Of a DNA stretch of 64,000 nt, positions 33,035-43,093 are shown piece by piece. The translations under genes were made by a program, and so were the position numbers. Below the pieces are notes generated by a model that did no database searches, had not been told where the DNA came from, and worked only from the letters and a program-made list of their open reading frames with translations. Origin of the DNA: Paratrimastix pyriformis (Eukaryota; Preaxostyla; Paratrimastigidae). How positions within the stretch are numbered: position 1 is the stretch's first letter; the number at the start of each line of letters is the position of its first letter. The DNA lies in the NCBI GenBank assembly GCA_027972325.1, contig JAPMOS010000055.1:124001-188000 (forward strand), read 5' to 3'.

Positions 33035-33388
33035 TATGCAGCCTATATCTCGGAATATCACCTTTCTGTTGACAACAAGAACTATCCAGATACAGCCATT
33101 AGTGCTAAATCGCAAGAATTCCAACAGATGATGTATTTCCGGAAGGCATTTGACAAGAACATCTACACTCTACGCTTTTCAGGACTACCAAGCAAAGATG
33201 ACGATATTGAATCATATGGTAATGTGTATGGTACCATTGTGCTAAAAGAGTATTCTAACCCTAAATTAGTCGTGACTTTCACAGCAGGATTGCCTCATAA
33301 CTGTACTTTGAACGTATTAGCATACGGACGAGCATGGTATCGATATAACACAAAACAAGGCACTTTGACTGTAGAACACAAAAACTAA
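33035..33388 (+). pseudogene. C-terminal part of the capsid-like gene, A2
   Basis: About 117 residues, from AYISEYHLSVDNKNYPD to the same stop as in A1, are nearly identical to the end of the A1 capsid-like protein. Only the last third of the gene is present, bordering unrelated DNA on the left. Confidence 0.85.
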
Positions 33389-33496
33389 GTGATTCAACCC
33401 GTTAGAATCATTTAGTTATGTAAGAAAACATGTAGGCATTCATAAAAAGTCATACCTTATGTTTTCCAGAGGTTGACATGAGATATCACGTTTTGA

Positions 33497-33575
33497 GACG
33501 ATGAGACGTAGTCTCATCACCCGGGTGAAGGGCACATGTCCTTCATCACATGCACTTAAAGTACTGTGACAGTAC
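33497..33575. terminator. Hairpin cluster after the capsid gene, A2
   Basis: About 110 bases after the capsid stop lie GATGAGACGTAGTCTCATC (8-bp stem), GAAGGGCACATGTCCTTC and then GTACTGTGACAGTAC. Consecutive strong hairpins at a gene end resemble the hairpin-guided 3'-end formation known from mimiviruses. A role here is inferred from position and from similar pairs elsewhere in the element. Confidence 0.4.
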
Positions 33576-33882
33576 CACATACGAGCATGAAAAGTCACTG
33601 ATTTCTATGTTTAAACTAAGTCCCGGCACTGAGATTCAGTGTCAGAACAACGATTTGGATAAAAGGATGAAGTTCAGTTTGTATTGAAAATCGAACGCGT
33701 CAAAACTTGTGCTGCCCCGTGCACGTTAAGTAACTGTCAGATTTCTTAGCAAATGTCGAGCTATCTTATTCATAGGTGCTGTTTCGAAAAAGCCGTGGCT
33801 GTGAACGTCGATCTACGCTCTGTCACGAGTTCCCGTTTTGTATAGGCAAAAATGTCGAAAATTTCTAAGTAAACCCTTCAAG

Positions 33883-34050
33883 TTTTCGGGTTTCTAAATA
33901 AGGGCTATCCATCACTCTCTCCCTCAAAGGACGAAACCATTGGAGTCACGACGCGTGTTCAGGATTCCACTCAAACATTTAAAGAATAAACAGAAAGTTT
34001 AATAATATCCCCGTGGGTTACTATCCTCAGCTCGCGCTCTTTTTGACGCG
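33883..34050 (+). repeat. Left inverted terminal repeat of the DIRS element
   Basis: It begins near AAGTTTTCGGGTTTC and includes CTCTCTCCCTCAAAGGACG and CTTTCTGTTTATTCT in complement. It matches the reverse complement of 40593-40756 except at the outermost 30-40 bases, which differ between the two ends as is usual for DIRS. Confidence 0.88.
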
Positions 34051-34056
34051 GAAAAG

Positions 34057-35717
34057 GTGAAAGAAAAGTCTGTTAGGATGTCCATTCGTTCTTCTGCCGC
34101 TGCTGCTGCTGCTGGCCTGGCCGTCAAGTCAAGAAAGGCCATTGTCAAGAGTAAGTCTTTTGCGGTGCGATCGGGGCCGGAAGAAGCCCACGCACCTTCA
34201 AGTGATGCAATGCATGCCGGACCTTCGTCTCAAGATTGTCCCGAGCCTTCAGGCTCTGAATCCGTCCGAGTTCCCGGAACTCCTTCCGGGGTTTCCGGGA
34301 CTCCGCGGAACCGAAAACGCTGTTCCGGGCCTTCAGGCCCTAGTGCTGGAGCTGAATGCTCCGTTCAAGCATACACGGTCGAAGATTCTGACGCACCCGT
34401 TACGGCCTCGCCTTCTTCGACTTTTGCTGAGGGTTCTCGGCCTGTTTCAGGCCAACCCTCGGACAGCCCTTCTTCAAGCTCATTATCATCATCGACGGCC
34501 CCATCTGGGGCATTGGTCTCCGGACCCTCTGGTCCTTCTTCGCCTACTTTATCCGACCCCACAAGTCTTCCGGAAACGGAAAACGGGGCCATTGAAGAAA
34601 TGTTTGGCGATGATCAGGCCGACGAACCGACGGCTGAACAAGAAGCAGGTCTGTGTTCTCGTGCACAAACCACTTTTCACTGGTTGAAACAAACGGCGCC
34701 CGCTCACCTCTCGCTCGCTCAGCCTCTTTAGGCGAGGAGCAGATGGATTGTTCCGATGAGCCGGGGCAGCTGGGGGCGGCAAACTCGAAAGCTGCGCGTC
34801 GGGAGACGGCAGTGAACTTGTTCGCCGACGACTCTCAAGTCGGGCCTGTTCCGGCCGTCTTGGGGTCGTACACCCAAGGAGGACGCGCGGTGGTGACACA
34901 CACCCCACCGTCCATGGCCCGCCTCCGGGAGATTTTCCGGAAATACAGTCGTAATTCGTACGATGTGGCGGGCCCCTTGGTTGAGCCCCCCAAGGAGTAC
35001 ATGGTCGCCTCCTTCATTAAGGAGGGACCATTTGGCTCCTTGGAGGTGGGGAAAGCACTCGTGGAGTTTTGGCGGTTTGCCATGCTCACTCGGAGGTGCT
35101 GCCTCGCTGCGGCCACGGAGCTCGAGGAAAAGGAGCAGCCCTCACCTGAGGTGCTCCGCGCCTCTCTCCAAGACGCGGTGGCGAGTAGCGAAATGCTGCT
35201 CTCCCGCATCGAGGGGATCCGTAAGCAACGCATCGGGATGGCCGTCAAGGCATCCGAGCTGCTGGCGGCGACTCCGGCCTCCGCGCCCACTCAGGGGTCA
35301 CTCTTCACTCGTGAGGAGCTCCTTGAGATGGAAGCGAGGGTTGGCCTGGCCTCCCAAGCCAAGGCGAAGACCTTGGGGAGGTCGCCCGGAAGAAGGACGA
35401 GCCTCGGGCCCCATCTTCCTCCACACGAGGGCGCAGCCGCTCACGGAAACAGCTGGCCCCCTGGAAACGACAGGCAGGATCGAGGAACGCGGCCGGGAGT
35501 AAACACCCCGCCCCCTCCCCGCTCTTCTGCTGCGGGTTCCAACAAGAAGTCTCGCTCGTACGTCCCAGTAGAGCGGGGGGTTGGAGCAAGGGTTGGACAG
35601 TCGGATTGTCATGACAAACCGTTGTCGCCCCCGGTAGCCTCTCCGGCTCTCGCCGCCTCCCCGACTGTCCGTCATGGGGGAGCACCGCTCCCCGGCTGCT
35701 CGGCAGCAGGGAAGTAG
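34057..35717 (+). pseudogene. Gag-like region of the DIRS element
   Basis: The first open part is Ser/Pro/Gly-rich (about 220 residues). The second (from about 34653) contains a helical capsid-like segment, including ARLREIFRKYSRNSYDVAGP and SLEVGKALVEFWRFAML, with a Lys/Arg/Ser-rich C-terminus. The order upstream of RT fits ORF1 (gag) of DIRS elements. No zinc knuckle is seen. Confidence 0.6.
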
Positions 35718-35737
35718 CGAGAGCAGCTGCTTTTCGC

Positions 35738-37460
35738 ATGCGCGGAAAACGCGGAACAGAGAGATTACCCGGCAAAGTTGCGACGGCGCTTGTCGGCCTG
35801 GGAGAACCTTTCGTCCCCATCACGCAGGTTCGCGGTGAACCTGCTGAGGGACGGGTTCAGGGTCAAGGGGACCTCTCTGCGGTCACCGACCTTCCCCAGC
35901 GCGAGTTTCGCCTGCCCCAGGAGGCAGTGGAAGCGATCGACAAGGAGGTCGCAGAATTGCTGCGTGTCGGTGCGGCCATCGAAACCCACCAGCAGCAGGG
36001 ACTGGTGCTCCAGCACCTCTTCACGGTCCCGAAGCCCGACGGGGTCTTCGTCCAATCCTGGACTGTCGGCCCTCGAATGTGGCCAAACCACCCCATTTCA
36101 AGATGGAAGGGGTCGGCGACCTTCGGAATGTCCTGAGAAGTCAGGACTACATGATAAAGCTCGACCTCCGGAAAGCGTACTGGCATGTGCCGGTCGCTTC
36201 CGAGTCGCAGCCGAAGCTGTCGTTTGCCTGGCGGGGCAAGATATACCTCTGCAGGGCAATGCCCTTCGGGGCAAACCTGGCGCCCTTCGTGTTTACGAAG
36301 ATGATGCGCCCGGTCGTCGAGGAGCTCCGGGCAGCGGGCATCCGCTGCCTGATCTACCTCGACGATCTGCTGTGCATGGCAGCCAGCAGAGAGGAGGCAG
36401 CTCAGATTGCCCTCAGGGTGTGCATTCTGATGACAAGCCTCGGGCTCACAGTGAACACAGAGAAGTCCGTGTTCGAGCCCACGCAGAGGATCGTCTTTCT
36501 GGGGTTTCAGATCGACAGTCGATCCATGCGAATCTCCCTTCCGCCGGAGAAGGCCGTGGCCATCCGGGAAAGGATTGCCCAGTTCCTGGGCCGGAGCCAC
36601 ACCAAGACCCGGCCATTCGCCAGTCTTGTCGGACAGCTCGTGTCGTGTCGCCCGGCTCTCGAGCCGGGGCACCTTCACCTGTTCTTCCTCAACCGCTGCA
36701 AAGCGCGTGCGGTTCGAGCGAGCGGGTGGATAGAACACGTTCCTGTCGGCGCAAGCGCAACAGGAACTGCTCTGGTGGCACGAACACATTCTCCAAAACG
36801 GTTGCACCTTGACGCTGCCTCACCCAGTCTGCACAATCCAGACGGATGCGAGCAACAGCGGCTGGGGGGCGACCTGGAGCGATGGAACCCAGACACGTCC
36901 CTTGGAGGCGTGCGGGTTCTGGAGGGGGACGTCTCCGGGGCAGAAGGGCCCGACCGAGACAGACCGCCATATAAACTGGCGGGAACTCTCCGCCTTGCTC
37001 TTGGCCTTGAGATCCTTTGCGGATCGGGTCAGGGGCAAGACAGTGAAGTGGCAGTGCGACAACACAGTCGCGGTGTGCTGTGTGCGGAAGTGGAACACCT
37101 CTGCGCCAGCCCTCCTTGCACTTCTCCTCGAATTGTGGAAGTTGAAGGAAGAACTCCAAATTCGGCTGGTTCCCGAGCACATTGCAGGGGAAACCAACAT
37201 CAGAGCAGATGCTCTGAGTCGGCGGACGGACAGCTCCGACTGGAAGCTGAATCCCTCCCTCTTCCGACAGGTCTGCCTGCGACTGGATTTCCAGCCCCAG
37301 GTGGACGCCTTCGCGACGCTGGCCAACAGCCAGCTCGCCAGGTATTGGAGTCTCCGCCCGGACCCCGGAGCGGAGGCCCAAGATGCCTTGCCCAGGACTG
37401 GGCCAAGGTGCGGGTGTACGGGAATCCCCGTTCAACCAGATCGGCAAAGTCCTGAGGCAT
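35738..37460 (+). pseudogene. Reverse transcriptase, RNase H and connection region, DIRS
   Basis: RT motifs include LFTVPKPDGVF, MIKLDLRKAYWHVPV (motif A), AMPFGANLAPFVFTKM, RCLIYLDDLLCM (catalytic YLDD) and RIVFLGFQIDS. RNase H appears as CTIQTDASNSGWGATWSDG, NWRELSALLLAL, WQCDNTVAVCCV and IRADALSRR. A segment of the type QVDAFATLANSQLARYWSLR follows, characteristic of DIRS/Ngaro-type pol after RNase H. Broken. Confidence 0.9.
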
Positions 37461-38056
37461 GTCATCCGCCAACGGGTGACTGCCCTGTTGATTGTGCCAG
37501 TCTGGCGCTCGGCCCCGTGGTGGCCGATGCTCCTGAACCTGCTTGTCAGGGCCCCGCTGGTTCTCCCCAACACGGTGGAGACTTTCCTGCCCGGACTGGG
37601 CGGGAACAGTCAGGGGATCGGCCTCACTCACTGGAGTGCGTGGGCGGTCCTGGTCTCGGGTCATCCGCTGAAGAAGCGGACAGCCCATCTGACACCGACA
37701 GTGTTGTCGTGGAGGTAGAGGATCTGGAGGATCCCGAATTACTCGGAAAGCTCTATCCTCACCTTTGTCCGGTCTTCCTTCCCCGAGGGGTGGACGACCG
37801 CGCCCTTGCCTTGATGAAGAATGGTTGGTCCAAGTCCAGGACACAGGCCATCAAGACGGCATGGGATCGTTGGACCGACTGGTGCGGGAAGAAGGGGATG
37901 GACCCCTTTGAGGCAACGGATGTGCGCCTCACCAACTTCCTGACCGAATGCTTCCATCGGTTCACTTACGGCCACGGCTCGTTCAAGAACACAGCCAGTG
38001 CCATTTCTACGAAGCTCTCCCTCCTGCTGGGAAAGAGCATCGGTGCGACCCCACTG

Positions 38057-39537
38057 TTGTTGTTGTGATACTATTTCGACTGCCAGTAACTGCACGCAAA
38101 ACACAGAAAACTGAAACAGAGGAAAATCCGTTAATCCGGTCGAAACCGGCGGGTAACATGCCGACCTAAACCCCTTCAGGGGTAGGCGTACAGACGGCAT
38201 GGCGGGAAAGAGAGAGACTGGAATATCGCCGGGAAACAGAATCGTTCAAACACTTGAGCAATCAAAAGGAACATCATCAAAAGAAAGAACGGGGCCAGTA
38301 GGGGGACAAAGGGATCCAACACTGAGACACGGGACAAGAAGAACAAAAAAAAGGGGGGGCGAAGGATGCAAAAGACAGTTAGAACGAAAAATATTCCCGA
38401 ACCCAGCCTGTGGGGGCGGCGGAACCCATCCACCATGACCTACCACCTCGGTAGGACAGGCGTACTGGGCCCCTGATCCACCATCCCCATTCTCGTAGCT
38501 CCCTTCCCAAATGCCCACGGTTGGCAACAGGCGAGAGGTCGGAGTGGCTGATCTTCGGAGGCACGGCAGAAGCGGCATGGTCGGGCGTCGAGGTAGCACG
38601 AGCGGGCGCAGCAGGCACAGCAGACAATGGAGACACACCAGCAGCAACAGGGACAACAACCGGGGCAACAGCGGCAGCAACAGGAACCAGAACAGGGGCA
38701 GGGGCATGGGTAGGGGCAGGGGCAGGGGCATGTGCAGGTGCAGTTGCAGGGGCAGGTGCAGGTGCAGGTGCAGGTGCAGGTGCAGGTGCTGTTGCTGTTG
38801 CCGGAGCATGAGCCGCAGTCGGAGCCGGAACAGGTGCCGGCTTGGCAAATGGATTCGCCAAGGTGAGAGGTGCTCTTGGGACAGCGGAAGAGGCAAACGG
38901 ATTGCTGGAAGAAGGGGAACGGGCTCTCTCCTTCTTCCCCGCTGGACGATCGCCATCGATGATCGGGTGGCGAGTTCCACCTCCACCTCCAAGTTGCTTT
39001 GGACCACGGTACGTAGTCTCCCCCAACAGATAGGAGGACTCGTTCTGGCGGTGTGCGGTGTTTGTCCACAGACGAGCCGCGCGATGATTCTTGTGGCACG
39101 TGGCAGTCGAAAGTTCGCACATTCGATTGCTGGAACAATAAAGCCCCAAGAAGTTGGAAAATAAACTGGCTGATCGCTTCAGGCTGCTTCTTCGGATTGT
39201 CCTCCAGCAGCATGTGCACCGTGCGTTCGATGATCTCATAGCGTGGGGCCCGGTGCTCATTGACGACCAATGAACTGAAGAGCTTCATAAGCTCCAAACG
39301 CATCCAAGGAGAGAGCTTGTCCAATGGAGCTGAAGAGGGGGACCACAGATGCCGACCCAACTCATCTTGAAGATACTCTACCATAGGGTCGTCACGACTA
39401 AGGATCTCGGCGTGATCCATAATAAAGTTGGAATCGTCCTTACTGAGCTCGTCATGCTCAGTTGCGATCTCCATGGCCAGAAACGGGCGGAACGCGGAGC
39501 AAAGGGAACGTGTAACGCCGAGACTTCAACCGGGGGG
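38057..39537 (-). mobile_element. Retroposed insert inside the DIRS element
   Basis: A 1481-bp insert is flanked by a perfect 10-bp duplication GACCCCACTG (38047-38056 and 39538-39547). Read on the minus strand it starts with a short leader, has an ATG frame from 39474 and ends in a (CAA)n tail (TCACAACAACAA). A 10-bp target duplication and simple-repeat 3' tail indicate LINE-type target-primed retroposition of an RNA, either a non-LTR element end or a processed host transcript. There are no reverse transcriptase motifs inside. Confidence 0.7.
38379..39474 (-). pseudogene. Unrecognised protein in the retroposed insert
   Basis: From 39474 the frame gives a mostly helical N-terminal half of about 125 residues (MEIATEHDELSKDDSNFIMD ... 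QFIFQLLGALLFQQSNVRTF). Downstream a different frame (ending near 38379) gives a basic linker, two NPF tripeptides (SSNPFASS, LANPFAKP) and a long Pro-Ala repeat, which looks like the natural continuation. The alternative frame there is Cys/Thr repeats. So one frameshift near 39000-39100 is likely. NPF motifs bind EH domains in endocytic proteins. The family is not recognised. A retrocopied host mRNA is one explanation. Confidence 0.45.
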
Positions 39538-40227
39538 GACCCCACTGGTGTCGGCATTCTTGCGGTCGGTCTCGAAGCTGCGGCCAGCGAAACCACGCTA
39601 TGCTGAGACCTTCGACCCCGCCCCTTTGGGGAAGGTCCTTCGAAAGAAGGACAAGTCAGTAGGGTTCTTGCAGGGGAAGACTGCAACCCTGCTGTACTTG
39701 TCGGGACTCCGGGCCTGCGATATGGCAAGGGCCTCGGTGAAGCTGTCCCGTTTCGACGACACGAGCCACTCTGTCCAGCTCGTCGTCAAGACCAAGACAT
39801 CCCATGGGCAATGGGTTGTCAAGAAAATCATGGGCATGCCAAAGAGCCCTGAGGTTTGTCCACACTGCTGTCTGCAGCAGTTGATCCGCGGACGCCCCAA
39901 GGGTGCGGCTGACAGTCCCTTTGTGAAGATCAAGGGACCGATTCATGGTGCCCTCACGGCGCAGTACCTTTCGAAAGGGTTGCGGCCGTCATGAAGGAGG
40001 CTGGGATCCCAGCCTCCTTCAAGCCCCACTCCCTTCGTGGAGCGGGCGCCTCGAAGCTGCTCGAGCACAAGGTGCCGGAGGCAGTTGTCAGGCGGATGTT
40101 TGGGTGGTCTGCGAGGTCTGAGACCCTCGATAGACACTACAACAGAGCCCCTCCTGCCTCGTTGGAGGATGTGCTCCCGGTGGATGAACCTGTCGGGGAC
40201 CCACAGGATGAAGATCTTTGAAGTCTC

Positions 40228-40327
40228 CAATGGTTTCGTCCTTTGAGGGAGAGAGTGATGGATAGCCCTTATTTAGAAACCCGAAAACTTGAAGGGTTTA
40301 TCGGATAAGGGTATCCCTCTCTCCCTC
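40228..40327. repeat. Internal complementary region of the DIRS element
   Basis: The first part (to about 40299) is the reverse complement of the left end of the element including AAACCCGAAAACTTGAAGGG. The second part (ATCGGATAAGGGTATCCC) is the complement of the right end. This junction serves as the template for completing the ends in the DIRS replication model. It lies immediately after the tyrosine recombinase. Confidence 0.9.
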
Positions 40328-40592
40328 AAAGGACGAAATATCCCACCTACCCACCCAGACACTGGCGTGCGGCTCCCGGGTTCGGGACCCGCCTTGCCCT
40401 CGTTCTTTGAAGAAGCCCCAGGTCCACAAACGGCCCTGGGCAGGATAAAAGCGCAAAGGTCGCAGGGGGTTTTCTAGTTCCTCTTCCCCCTAGCAAGCCG
40501 AAGCAAAGCGGCAGACCTGAGGAACAGTCCTGCCCTATGGGTTGCCCCGGGGGTCTTCATTGAGGGCAGGAGTAAACAGGGAGGTCTGATAA

Positions 40593-40756
40593 CCTGGTTC
40601 TCGCGTCAAAAAGAGCGGGAGCTGAGGATAGTAACCCACGGGGATATTATTAAACTTTCTGTTTATTCTTTAAATGTTTGAGTGGAATCCTGAACACGCG
40701 TCGTGACTCCAATGGTTTCGTCCTTTGAGGGAGAGAGGGATACCCTTATCCGATCA
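40593..40756 (-). repeat. Right inverted terminal repeat of the DIRS element
   Basis: It runs from CGCGTCAAAAAGAGCG to ATACCCTTATCCGATC and is the inverse of 33883-34050. A2 sequence resumes at about 40757 with ACCTTACCACACAGTAAAG, matching A1 at about 21425. Confidence 0.88.
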
Positions 40757-40769
40757 ACCTTACCACACA

Positions 40770-41310
40770 GTAAAGTTAAGGTTGCATCACAACTAATTGA
40801 AAACGAGGCAAATATCAACATTGGAGCCCTCAACTACACACAAAAACCTATCAGAATATAGTGTCAGATTGAGTATGTCACCATTCTGTCAAAAGGTGAT
40901 ACTCCATGTCAAAATTTTTTTGTGACAGATGAAACTTTTTATGCATGATTTGTATGAAACGCATCATGTTCCTCTCAATAAACATTGATTCAACGCAGAA
41001 AACACTCATTTTGAACCAGTGGATGAACAAAAATCCAAATTACCTAACTCTTATAGGCACTCATCTTGTCACCAATTCAGTCACCAGAAGTCGATATTTT
41101 GTAGTAATCCGGGGCTTATACACTGATCAAATCATTAATAATGTGACGAGTGAAGCCGCAATACCAGTTTTCGTTGGAACAGATAACAAAGGACTCGAAT
41201 TGTCACCAACATCGACTTTAACGAGAACTTACGACTATTCGATATTGGATGAAACAGGACAACCTACAACTGATGTAGTGACTGTAAACATGCTATTTAG
41301 AGTGGATTAA
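40770..41310 (+). pseudogene. Putative minor capsid (penton-type) gene, A2
   Basis: This is the counterpart of 21406-21981 in A1, with near-identical sequence (NKGLELSPTSTLTRTYDYS, ending VTVNMLFRVD). It is beta-rich with no known motif. Its position after the capsid gene and the shared conservation suggest a virion component. The upstream part was separated from its original context by the DIRS insertion. Broken. Confidence 0.4.
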
Positions 41311-41312
41311 GA

Positions 41313-41512
41313 AGGGGAGAGCTTTTGTAGCACGAGTTTAATACCATTTCCTAAGTCTTTTGTGAAGAACACGCCTAAGGATGGAGTCTCTCGTATTCTG
41401 TATCTGAAGACTGTAGCAGTTTTATGAACCCGTTTGATTGGTACCAATTTATGCTTTTTTAACCATGTGCGACATTGATTTGGCTTAAATTTAGCTAAAG
41501 CGGGCACTACGG
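41313..41512 (-). pseudogene. Small basic protein, A2 (partial)
   Basis: The segment KFKPNQCRTWLKKHKLVPIK and following residues match the A1 small protein at 21984-22262, convergent with the preceding gene. The part corresponding to its first residues is replaced by the start of the next gene, so only part remains. Confidence 0.45.
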
Positions 41513-41935
41513 ATGCATCATGAAGCACCAAAAATCACACAACCGTTTTATGCAAAGGCATTGGAAAATGACACGGCACTTAAATATACAGCTCTTGTTG
41601 CACAATACAAAGAATGCCAGGAAACATTGCCGGAATTTGTCAAAAAGTATGGTGCTCAATCAAAAATCGTTGAAGGACTGAGAACAGAAATGGCAGAACT
41701 TGCCGCATTAATTCAGAGTATGAATGACAGCGATACGTTTGGTGCAGACCTTGCAAAGCTTTTCCAGGCTAACCTTGCAGCAGAAGCCAACATCCTCAAC
41801 AGGATTATTCCAAAGTCAGGAGCCGTGTCTGTAGATGGACTAAAGAAGAAGTTCAGCGCATTTGAATGGATGAAAATTCCAAAAGCTCCTGAAGCTCCGG
41901 TAGTTCCAGGAGTTCCAGCACATCCGGGAGCATAA
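41513..41935 (+). CDS. Helical structural-type protein, A2
   Basis: This 140-residue open frame has a long amphipathic helical body (TALVAQYKECQETLPEFVKK, VEGLRTEMAELAALIQSMND) and a Pro/Ala/Val-rich tail (APEAPVVPGVPAHPGA). The helical rod with Pro-rich end recalls viral scaffold or core proteins, but no family is recognised. It ends 15 bp before a double hairpin and is convergent with the next gene. Its actual start may lie upstream, as an A1 relative begins earlier. Confidence 0.5.
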   Translation: MHHEAPKITQPFYAKALENDTALKYTALVAQYKECQETLPEFVKKYGAQSKIVEGLRTEMAELAALIQSMNDSDTFGADLAKLFQANLAAEANILNRIIPKSGAVSVDGLKKKFSAFEWMKIPKAPEAPVVPGVPAHPGA

Positions 41936-41949
41936 ACTGTAATATTAGC

Positions 41950-41996
41950 AATGCTCACACATGTATGAGCATTCGAATGAATGGTAAAACCATTGC
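41950..41996. terminator. Double hairpin between convergent genes, A2
   Basis: ATGCTCACACATGTATGAGCAT (7-bp stem) is followed after TCGA by ATGGTAAAACCAT. The structure, hairpin, short TTCGAATGA-type linker, second hairpin, is the same as at 24041-24093, 47195-47247 and 62162-62214, though the stem sequences differ. It lies between two converging genes, a natural place for bidirectional 3'-end signals. Confidence 0.5.
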
Positions 41997-42070
41997 ATCA
42001 CGATCCATTTTGATTCCTATTTATATCTAAGTAGATATGAATAAGTTTAAAATAGTGCAGAACGATTCAT

Positions 42071-42727
42071 TTAGAATCCAGCTCCGGCAGGATGTTCTTC
42101 AGCCTCCTTTCTCAGTTCTTCTAATCGTGCAGCGCTCACAGCACCAGTGTAACCTTCAACCGGTTCTTCCACAGGTTCTTCATAATCAATCAGTCCAGCA
42201 TTTCCAGGTGCGGGTGCAGGAGGCAATAATGATACAGATGTCGGTCTACCGCCCGTAGTAGGCGCATGCATTGGTGCCCCACCAGTAGTTGGAGGAGGTA
42301 GCGTCGGAATTGCGTAAATTGGAGGAATCTCAATCGATGGAAGGAATTCAGGGTGTTCCCTTGCCATTCGTTCTCTTTCAGCATCAATCTTAGCCTGTGA
42401 TTTTAGGTATTCAGCACGTTCTTTTTCTAATCTATCTTTTACCGCTTTGACAGCCATATCAATCTCCTTTTTCTCATCTCTTGCTCCTTTGACTGCTTTT
42501 TTAGCGATCCTTCTAAAACTACCAAGAGGTGACATCTCATATTGACCGGCGGCTTGAATGATTGCGGCGTCATACAACACTTGTTTTCCTGTCATTTTAG
42601 ACATGACAGCCGCACAAATAGCTACAATTTCCTCTGTCTCATCATCAAACTGTGCGATGTGCGCAGCTCTTCGTCGATGTGTACCTTTTGACTTACGTGG
42701 TTCCTTGGAAGTATCCATTGTCTTCAA
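42071..42727 (-). CDS. Basic/coiled protein with Pro-rich tail, A2
   Basis: 218 residues. The N-terminus is basic (KEPRKSKGTHRRRAAH). A central region contains SPLGSFRRIAKKAVKGARDE, an amphipathic basic helix, and a Lys/Glu-rich coiled coil (RLEKERAEYLKSQAKIDAER). The C-terminal third is Pro/Gly-rich with a twofold PTTGG repeat. The amphipathic basic helix recalls adenovirus pVI or core proteins, but that is only an analogy. Start at MKTMDTS or MDTS. The frame looks whole. Confidence 0.5.
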   Translation of the reverse strand: MKTMDTSKEPRKSKGTHRRRAAHIAQFDDETEEIVAICAAVMSKMTGKQVLYDAAIIQAAGQYEMSPLGSFRRIAKKAVKGARDEKKEIDMAVKAVKDRLEKERAEYLKSQAKIDAERERMAREHPEFLPSIEIPPIYAIPTLPPPTTGGAPMHAPTTGGRPTSVSLLPPAPAPGNAGLIDYEEPVEEPVEGYTGAVSAARLEELRKEAEEHPAGAGF

Positions 42728-42749
42728 TAATAATACACGAGAAATTTTC

Positions 42750-43067
42750 AGAGGATCGATGTCAGTGTGAATACAACAGCACCAAACAATAAAAATGGAG
42801 TGTAATTTGTTGATTCCGTGTCATGTGCAATAGGCTCGACAGGAGGAATTGGTTCGACAGGCGTAATAGGCTCAACAGGCGTAATAGGCTCCGCAGGTGT
42901 AATTGGTTCAACAGGCTCGGTTTCTCATCTTTTTCTTTCTTTGCATTTACAACACATTCATTAAGTTGTTGTATTTGGACATTTGTTAATGTGCCTACAT
43001 TCTTCCAATCTATTATATTACGACAATCAACACAAACTAAGTCACCCCATTGCGGTTTTGATGGCAT
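42750..43067 (-). pseudogene. Cys-containing, Pro-repeat membrane-anchor segment, A2
   Basis: The open part from 43067 contains WGDLVCVDCRNIIDWKN and NECVVNAKKEKDEK. The DNA towards 42760 encodes, in another frame, a repeated (E)PITPVEPITPVEP pattern and then a hydrophobic end (FLLFGAVVFTLTSIL) with stop, so a membrane anchor was once present. Tandem Pro repeats before a C-terminal anchor look like a stalk. It adjoins the Cys-rich gene on the same strand. Broken. Confidence 0.45.
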
Positions 43068-43093
43068 CTCAGGCTTATTTACATTAATCTGTG

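Larger units (their letters stand above)
37700..40221 (+). pseudogene. Tyrosine recombinase region, DIRS (split by an insert)
   Basis: The N-terminal core-binding part (WSKSRTQAIKTAWDRWTDWC ... ISTKLSLLLGKSIGATPL) lies left of the insert at 38057-39537. The catalytic part lies to its right and shows the conserved Arg in YLSGLRACDMA, the H-x-x-R motif in PHSLRGAGASKLL, and HYNR with the nucleophilic Tyr near 40140. This enzyme class integrates the circular cDNA. The region is part of a broken element. Confidence 0.85.
33875..40756 (+). mobile_element. DIRS-type tyrosine-recombinase retrotransposon
   Basis: The ends are inverted repeats (about 33883-34050 versus 40593-40756) rather than LTRs. 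An internal complementary region at 40228-40327 carries the reverse complements of both outer ends fused together, the hallmark of DIRS elements, which replicate through a circular intermediate. Between them lie gag-like, reverse transcriptase, RNase H and tyrosine recombinase regions. It sits within element A2, which resumes collinearly on the other side. No clear target duplication, as expected. Broken in several places, and also split by a retroposed insert at 38057-39537. Confidence 0.93.

Noticed and set aside
31460-33040. A1 and A2 as one continuous element
   Set aside because: Both carry capsid C-terminal, minor-capsid-type, VLTF-3-like and GIY-YIG sequences, so they are two copies of a family separated by unrelated DNA.
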